Below, piece by piece: positions 58,206 to 64,000 of a stretch of DNA of 64,000 nucleotides. Below the pieces are notes generated by a model, which saw nothing but the letters and a program-made list of their open reading frames with translations, made no database searches and was not told the origin of the DNA. Each line of letters begins with the position of its first letter. Positions within the stretch are counted from its first letter, which is position 1. Location: assembly GCA_037693485.1 (NCBI GenBank), contig CM075349.1, positions 69,047,001 to 69,111,000 on the forward strand, read 5' to 3'. A program made the translations under genes and the position numbers. Source of the DNA: Kitagawia praeruptora. Lineage: Eukaryota; Streptophyta; Magnoliopsida; Apiales; Apiaceae.

Positions 58206-59553
58206 TTGAAATGTCTTAAACGGGAGGAGAAACCGCCAATAAGCCCGGTGGTACAAACAGAAAAACTAGAAATTGTGCCCGGAGACTCAAGCAAAAGCGT
58301 GAGTGTGGGAGCGGGTTTAGACTCAATCTTTGAGGCCGGCCTCACAGACCTTTTAAGGAAATATGCAGTCATTTTCGCATGGAGCCCAAAGGATATGCCG
58401 AGTCTAGATGAGTCTGTGGCAATCCACAAGTTAAATGTGGACCCGGACAAAGCACCAAAAATACAAAAGAGAAGGAATTTTGCGCCAGAGCGACAACGGG
58501 CAATTGGTGTTGAAATTGACAAACTCTTGGACGCAAATTTAATTTGCGAAGTCACTTACCCTAAGTGGGTTGCAAATGTGGTACTGGTGAAAAAGGCAAA
58601 TGGAAAATGGAGAATATGCGTGGACTACACTGATTTAAACGCAACATGCCCAAAGGATCCGTATCCACTCCCTTCAATAGACCAGCTCATCGATGCAACA
58701 GCGGGTCATTTGATGCTAAGCTTCATGGATGCCTACTCCGGCTACAATCAAATCAAATTGACCCCCAAAGATAGAGAAAAAATAGCTTTCATTACACATA
58801 GGGGGGGTGTATTGTTACAAAGTCATGCCATTTGGATTGATCAACGATGGCGCCACTTTCCAAAAAACCATGAATAAAATTTTCGCCGGTCAGCTGGGCC
58901 GCAATATGGAAGTATATGTGGATGATCTCATAGTAAAGTCTCTCTTAACGGCTTCTCACCTTCAAGACTTAGAAGAGTGTTTCTCAACTCTCAGAAAACA
59001 CAACATGAAACTCAATCCGGATAAATGCGCGTTCGCACTAGACGCAGGCAAGTTCCTTGGTTTTCTGGTATCTCACAGAGGCATTGAAGCCAACCCTGAA
59101 AAAATAAAGGCTATAATTGACATGCAACCGCCCAACACCTTGAAGGAAATACAAAAATTAACAGGGAGACTAGCCGCTCTAAGAAGATTCATAGCAAAGT
59201 TGGCAGACAGATGCCTCCCATTTTTTGACACATTGAAGGGAGCAACAAAAACTAAGGCAATATCTTGGACGGACGAATGCCAGAAAGCCTTCGAAGACCT
59301 CAAAACTTATCTCTCTTCTGCTCCATTACTTGCGGTCGTAGCTCCCTCAGAACCGCTTTCACTATACTTGTCCGCCATAGATAAAGCCATGGAGGCAGTA
59401 CTCATCAAAGAGGAAAATAGCGAGCAAAAATCGGTCTATTATGTCAGTCAAATGCTCAAAGACGCGGAAACCCGCTATCCAAACGTCCAAAAGTTTGCCC
59501 TAGCTTTGGTAGTAGCAAGCAGAAAGTTGAGACATTACTTCCAAGGTAGATAA
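58206..59553 (+). pseudogene. Tat reverse transcriptase and first RNase H, frame-broken
   Basis: RT fingers/palm (WVANVVLVKKANGKWRICVD, YPLPSIDQLIDATAG, DAYSGYNQIKL) run to a frameshift at a G7 run (58801-58807). The next frame has VMPFGLINDGATFQ and catalytic YVDDLIVKS, then the connection and RNase H (ISWTDECQKAFEDLK, KSVYYVSQMLKDAE). A TAA at 59551-59553 stops it at HYFQGR; clear homology continues after the stop (ITDQPQRKILHKPDLS). Confidence 0.88.
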
Positions 59554-59957
59554 ATCAGGGTCATCACGGACCAACCGCAAAGAAAAATACTGCACAAGCC
59601 GGACCTATCTAGCAGGTTGATCAATTGGGCCGTAGATCTCGGCCAATTCGACTTAAAATACAAACCACGAACCGCCATTAAAGCACAAGCGCTGGCGGAC
59701 TTCGTAGTCGAGTGCTCATTTTCGGAAACAGAGAAAGAAACTCCTGCAAATAACATTGCCACGCCGGACAACAATTGGTAACTGTATGTAGACGGTTCCT
59801 CCACAAACACCCGTTGCGGGTCTTATCCTTACTAGCCCCGACGGTTTTCAAGTCAAGCAAGCCATACAACTAAACTTCAAAGCCACAAACAACCAAGCAG
59901 AATACGAGGCACTTTCGGCCGGCTTAACATTGGCAAAAAACTTGCAAGTAAAGAGAA
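59554..59957 (+). pseudogene. Tat second (archaeal-type) RNase H, first half
   Basis: Read through stops and frameshifts, this shows the end of the RNase H connection (YKPRTAIKAQALADFVVE) and the start of the second RNase H (LYVDGSS, then NNQAEYEAL-type words in another frame). It is interrupted by the Pack-MULE; the second half resumes at 61585. Confidence 0.75.
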
Positions 59958-61575
59958 GACTTAATTGCACTTTGGTGGCCTGTAGTTTAATTATTTTGCA
60001 CGGAAATGGCTAAATTTTTTTTTGTGCCACAGTGATGTCTGAATGTTGAATTTTAAGCCATTTTAGGAGCTCCGGCTCCCTCCCGTTAACTGCTCCGTTT
60101 TATCTTAACAGTTGTAGGGGTATAATGGGTATAATAAGGCTCTAATGGTAAAATGGGTTTAAAAATTTTATAATAATCATCGGAGTTATTAAAAATCACG
60201 AAATCTTTTATGTTATCCTCTTTATAATATTATTTAGTTTTTAAAATTATTGGGTGAATTATTTTGGGTGTTTAAGTATTTTAAAATTATTTTAAGAGTT
60301 TTATTGTATTTAAAGGATCAAAACTTGTAAAATTCATATTTAATTCATTTTTTATCCTATAAATATTTTAAAAATATGTGACTGTTCATAATTTTATACT
60401 CTTTATTTTAAAAATGTATAGTTTAATTTTCACCATTTCCAATTCCAATTTCAATTTTAAAAGATATTTAATTGATTTTATATTCGTTTTTCAGCATTTT
60501 CAAATTACCACTTTGTTCTATTTTTTTTCTTTCTTAACCATAGCTTCTCGAGTCTTCTCTGTTCTTCTGGGAAGCTCTCGACTGTCTTTCTCCCTCAACA
60601 TCTCTCTCAATATCTCTTCCTCTCATATCTCTCTATCACAATCTCTCGCCAATCTCTCTTCCTTGTCTGTGTATACACTGATTATAGTGTGAGCAGTTGG
60701 CAGAAGTATATTTTATCAAATACAAGTGCCAGGATTTCAGATGTAAAGATTTAAGGATTGTTCGGAAGAGAAGAAGCTTCCGATGTTTGGAAGCTCTCAG
60801 TATCAAGAAGCAATGGATTCTGTGAGCAATAGACTTAGTGTGACATATGATTGTCCAAATGAAGGGTTTTCGAATTCAGTTATACATAAAGGGTGTGGAA
60901 TTCTTGGGTTAAAAGTTGAGCGGATTCCTAGAAATTCACCGGAAGATCATTATTGTGGATTGTGTTCTTTTGGTTGTAAGAAGGAGACAAGAAAGGGGCA
61001 GACAGTACATGGCTTGTTGATGTTGTTCAAAATGAGGTAGTTATTTTAACTTGTGTAAAAGCTGAGAAAATTTATCTTAGGGGAAGACAAGAATGGTGGG
61101 ACTAAAAAGAGATGCTTTGGAGTCATGGCCAATGCTGTCAGCAAGAACATAACTAAGAAGCTGCAAATTGAGGCCCGAGTTACAGTTTCTTCTTGCGGAG
61201 CTCTTTCGACACCACCACTGATGATTTCGAGTGGACTAAAGAACAAAAATATTGGTAGGAATCTTCATCCTGTTTTCAAGTTCTACAACATCAAGATCCC
61301 ATTCCAGTTTCCGTCAAGAAGAAGAAGGAACAGGCAGATGATCAAGAATAAGGAAACAAAAAAGAACTAAAGTGATTCAAAAGATTAAAATTACTATTAT
61401 GTCCTCGCAAATAATTTTTAATCTAACGCCGTTAGTCCAAAAGTTAACAGGAGGGAGCTGGATCCCCCAAAGTGGCTCAAAAATCAAAATTTAGACATTA
61501 CTCTGGCACAAATAAAAATTTAGCCATTTCCGTGCAAAAAAATTAAACTACAGGCCACCAAAGTGCAATTAAGTC
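59958..61575. mobile_element. Pack-MULE carrying a host gene fragment
   Basis: 1618 bp with 133-bp terminal inverted repeats (59958-60090 and 61443-61575) beginning GACTTAATTGCACTTTGGTG at both ends. It is flanked by the perfect 9-bp direct repeat TAAAGAGAA (59949-59957, 61576-61584). Long inverted ends and a 9-bp duplication define a Mutator-like element. There is no transposase. The interior holds a CT-rich leader-like stretch (60540-60690) and a piece of a fatty alcohol oxidase gene. Confidence 0.93.
60783..61270 (+). pseudogene. captured fragment of long-chain fatty alcohol oxidase (FAO) gene
   Basis: Reading three frames in turn gives wording of plant long-chain-alcohol oxidases (GMC-type flavoenzymes): FGSSQYQEAMDSVSNRLSVT, GFSNSVIHKGCGILGLKVE, HYCGLCSFGCKKETRKGQ, then TWLVDVVQNEVVILT and VKAEK in a shifted frame, then KNITKKLQIEARVTVSSCGA and LMISSGLKNKNIGRNLH. 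At least two frameshifts (near 61005 and 61085) and the lack of both gene ends show it is not a working enzyme. The piece covers roughly 160 residues from the middle of the protein. Confidence 0.82.
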
Positions 61576-61584
61576 TAAAGAGAA

Positions 61585-63104
61585 TCACCATCTACAACGA
61601 CTCACAACTAATTGTTCGCCAGACAACAGGAGATTATTCTACAAAAGACACAAATCTCAGCAAATACCAAGACATGGTACAAGCAATACTATCCCAATTT
61701 GAGAAATACGTCCTGGAACAGATAGACAGGACGGATAATACAATGGCGAACATGTTATACAAGTTAACACAAGGAGAAAAAATGGATTCCGACACAGTGT
61801 ATTTCGAGGAATTGCAGGCTTCCAGTATAAATAACCTACCCGTCATGGAAATAAGCCCGCCAATAGATAATTGGATGACTCCTTATATCCGCTATTTGGA
61901 AAGCGGTGCCCTGCTAGACGATAACATAAAAGCTAAAGTACTCAAATCCCAAGCAACAAAATACTTTATACAAGAAGGCACCCTGTACAAAAGAAGTTTT
62001 GACTCTCCCATACTCAAATGTATCGATGAGGAAGAAGCTTTGTATTGTATGAGAGAAGTCCACGAAGGCATCTGTGGCGACCACATGGCTGGGAAGGCAT
62101 TGGCACACAAGATACTCAGGCAAGGCTATTACTGGCCCAAAATGCACAAGGAAAGCAAAACTTTTACCAAGAAATGCCATAAATGCCAATTGTTCAGCAA
62201 CATGTCTAGAAAAGCCCCAGCCCTTCCAGCAGCCATCTTGTCGCCAATACCGTTTGCAGTCTGGGGCATCGATATCATGGGACCTTTCCCCAAGGCAAAG
62301 GGTGATCTACAATATGTGATGGTCGCTATGGATTACATGACCAAGTGGGCCGAAACAAAGGCGTTCAAAAACATCACACAAGATGATGCAATCCGTTTTG
62401 TCACGGAGCAAGTCATTACAAGATTTGGAATTCCGGTAGTACTCATATCCGACAATGGCACGCAATTCATTGGATCAAAATTCACCAAGTTCCTATCTGA
62501 TCATGGGATCAGACATAAAAAGGCTTGTGTATGCCATCCTCAAAGCAACGGTCAGGTTGAAGTAACCAACTGCATCATTGTCAGAGGTCTAGAAAAAAGG
62601 CTAACTACTTCCAAGAAAAAGTGGCCGCATGAGTTGCCTAACGTTCTTTGGGCTTATCGAATATCAGCCAGGACAAGTACGGGAGAATACCCTTTCAAAC
62701 TAGCTTTTGGTACAGAAGCTCTCGCCCCAATTGAGAATGGGTCCCAATCATACCGTGCCATCAGTTTTGAAGAAGAAGCGAATAACCAAGGACTCAAAAC
62801 AAACCTTGATCTTCTAGATGAAGCAAGGGAAGCCGCTGTCGAAAAAATGGCCGCCTACAAAGAAAAGACAAAGGAATTTTTCGGAAAAAGGGCCAGGATC
62901 AAAGCTTATGTACAAGGCGAGTTGGTTAACCGGGCAACCGAAGCATCTGACCCTAGACACACTGGAAAACTTATGCCGAAGTGGGAGGGTCCCTATAAAA
63001 TCATCCAAGTACTAAGGCCGGGTTCCTACAAGCTAGCACGCCTGGACGGCACGGAAGTCAACAATACTTGGCATGGAGACAAACTGAGAAAATATTACCA
63101 ATAG
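61585..63104 (+). pseudogene. Tat second RNase H end and integrase
   Basis: Open for about 500 codons. It begins with the RNase H continuation TIYNDSQLIVRQTTGDYSTK, then integrase zinc finger (HEGICGDHMAGKALAHKILR ... CHKCQLFSN) and catalytic core (VWGIDIMGPFPKA, ISDNGTQFIGSKF, HPQSNGQVEVTNCIIVRGLE), and ends with a C-terminal chromodomain-less tail (KWEGPYKIIQVL, TWHGDKLRKYY). The core acidic triad is visible. It is the best-kept part of the element, but has no intact start because the Pack-MULE precedes it. Confidence 0.87.
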
Positions 63105-63177
63105 ATGACTATGCAGTCTATACTTCCTCCTTTTTGTAACCAATGATATTATATTTTAATCAAACATCTTTTGCACA

Positions 63178-63870
63178 AAAGCAATCTACAATAGCAAAGT
63201 CCCCTAGACGGGCAAGCAACCATCTACAATAGCAAAGTCCCCTAGACGGGCAAGAAACCATCTACAATAGCTAAGTCCCTAAGCGGGCAGGCAACCATCT
63301 ACAATATCTAAGTCCCTTGGTGGGCAAACAACCATCTACAAAAGCAAACTACTCTATAATAGCAACCACCTACAAAAGCAAAGTCCCTTGGCGGGCAAGC
63401 AACCAAAACAATAGCTAAGTCCCCTAGATGGACAAGCCACCATTTACAAAGGCTAAGTCCCATAGACGGGCGCACAATCTACTGCAAAAGCAAATTACTC
63501 TATGATATCAACCACCTACAAAAGCAAAGTCCCTTGGCGGGCAAGCAACCAACTACAATAGCTAAGTCCCCTAGACGGACAAGCCACCATTTACAAAGGC
63601 TAAGTTCCATAGACGGGCGCACAATCTACTGCAAAAGCAAATTACTCTATAATAGCAACCAACTACAATAGCAAAGTCCCTTGGTGGGAAAGCAACCAAC
63701 TACAATAGCAAAGTCCCTTGGCGGGCAAGCAACCAACTACAATAGCTAAGTCCCCTAAACGGGCAAGCAACCACCTACAAAAGCTAAGTCCCCTAGACGG
63801 GAACTCAACCTACTACAAAAGCAAAACGTTCTATAATTACAGTCAACAGGGGAAAATTCCCTTCGCGGGC
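63178..63870 (+). repeat. 38-bp-period tandem array in Tat 3' UTR
   Basis: About 17 imperfect units built around CTACAATAGCAAAGTCCC-TAGACGGGCAAGCAACC-type words. The first starts are at 63184, 63222, 63260 and 63297. A higher-order block of 147 bp recurs (63430 and 63577). The array starts about 70 bp after the integrase stop. Confidence 0.88.
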
Positions 63871-64000
63871 CAAAGCAAATAAAGTCTGACAACCAAGTTA
63901 TCAAGTATGACAACGGCACTAAAGAAAACTACTACAGACGGCCTACAAAGAAATACGGAAGTACATGGGCTAAATATACGATATAACGGGAAACAAAAGG

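Larger units (their letters stand above)
43026..64000 (+). mobile_element. Tat-type Ty3/gypsy retrotransposon, degenerate, 3' end beyond window
   Basis: Order: 5' LTR (to 43710), primer site, gag, protease, RT, RNase H, a second RNase H, integrase and a long 3' UTR with tandem repeats. The extra RNase H between RT-RNase H and integrase and the 3' UTR array mark the Tat (Ogre/Retand-like) group. Coding is broken by several frameshifts and stops. Athila (43991-55951) is inserted in gag, and a Pack-MULE (59958-61575) in the second RNase H. The left edge is a guess because the 3' LTR is not in the window. Confidence 0.8.

Noticed and set aside
60783..61040. 85-aa ORF as a stand-alone small gene
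   Set aside because: It is the first part of the captured alcohol oxidase fragment, and homology continues in other frames after its stop.
63178..63870. Regular repeats resembling a CRISPR array
   Set aside because: The whole 38-bp unit repeats without unique spacers, in a plant retrotransposon 3' UTR.

Overview
The window is nuclear DNA of a flowering plant, almost certainly a eudicot. It is AT-rich, carries two plant genes with many introns, and is otherwise filled with plant transposable elements (SIRE-type Ty1/copia, Athila and Tat-type Ty3/gypsy, Helitrons, hAT, Mutator-like and Tourist-like elements). The plant family cannot be named safely from what is visible. Left arm (1-14.9 kb): two intact host genes lie tail to tail. 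A phototropin-2 blue-light receptor kinase runs on the + strand; its first exon(s) are cut off by the window edge, and 22 exons covering LOV1, LOV2 and the kinase are present. A kinesin-5 motor gene runs on the - strand, complete in 22 exons. Both splice models close in frame (820 and 1046 codons including stop) and need no frameshift. A plain 2-kb intergenic stretch separates them. Middle left (15-23 kb): three small non-autonomous Mutator-like elements, each with a 9-bp target duplication. Two belong to one family with reiterated ends and ACGCAT/ATGCGT dyads; the third is an almost complete fold-back. A 2.7-kb non-autonomous Helitron with a triplicated core of about 583 bp follows. Middle (23.5-42.9 kb): the two ends of a hAT-like element are 18 kb apart because a Helitron-like segment and a 14.5-kb SIRE-lineage copia element (- strand, target duplication AAAAG, nearly identical LTRs) sit inside it. 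The copia element has a large gag with two zinc knuckles, a pol with one frame break, and an intact 1338-codon accessory ORF between pol and the 3' LTR. Two Tourist-like MITEs and a small hairpin element follow. Right arm (43-64 kb): an old, frame-broken Tat-type gypsy element (+ strand) runs off the right edge. A young complete Athila element (- strand, target duplication GGAGA, two 1540-bp LTRs) splits its gag. A Pack-MULE (9-bp target duplication, 133-bp terminal inverted repeats) splits its second RNase H domain and carries a piece of a long-chain fatty alcohol oxidase gene. The Tat 3' UTR is a tandem array with a period of about 38 bp. The order of events read from the nesting is: Tat and hAT first, then the Helitron and the Pack-MULE, and most recently the copia and Athila insertions. 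Most promising observations: the 1338-codon copia accessory ORF with its duplicated polypurine-tract context, the Pack-MULE gene capture, and the MULE family with reiterated ends.
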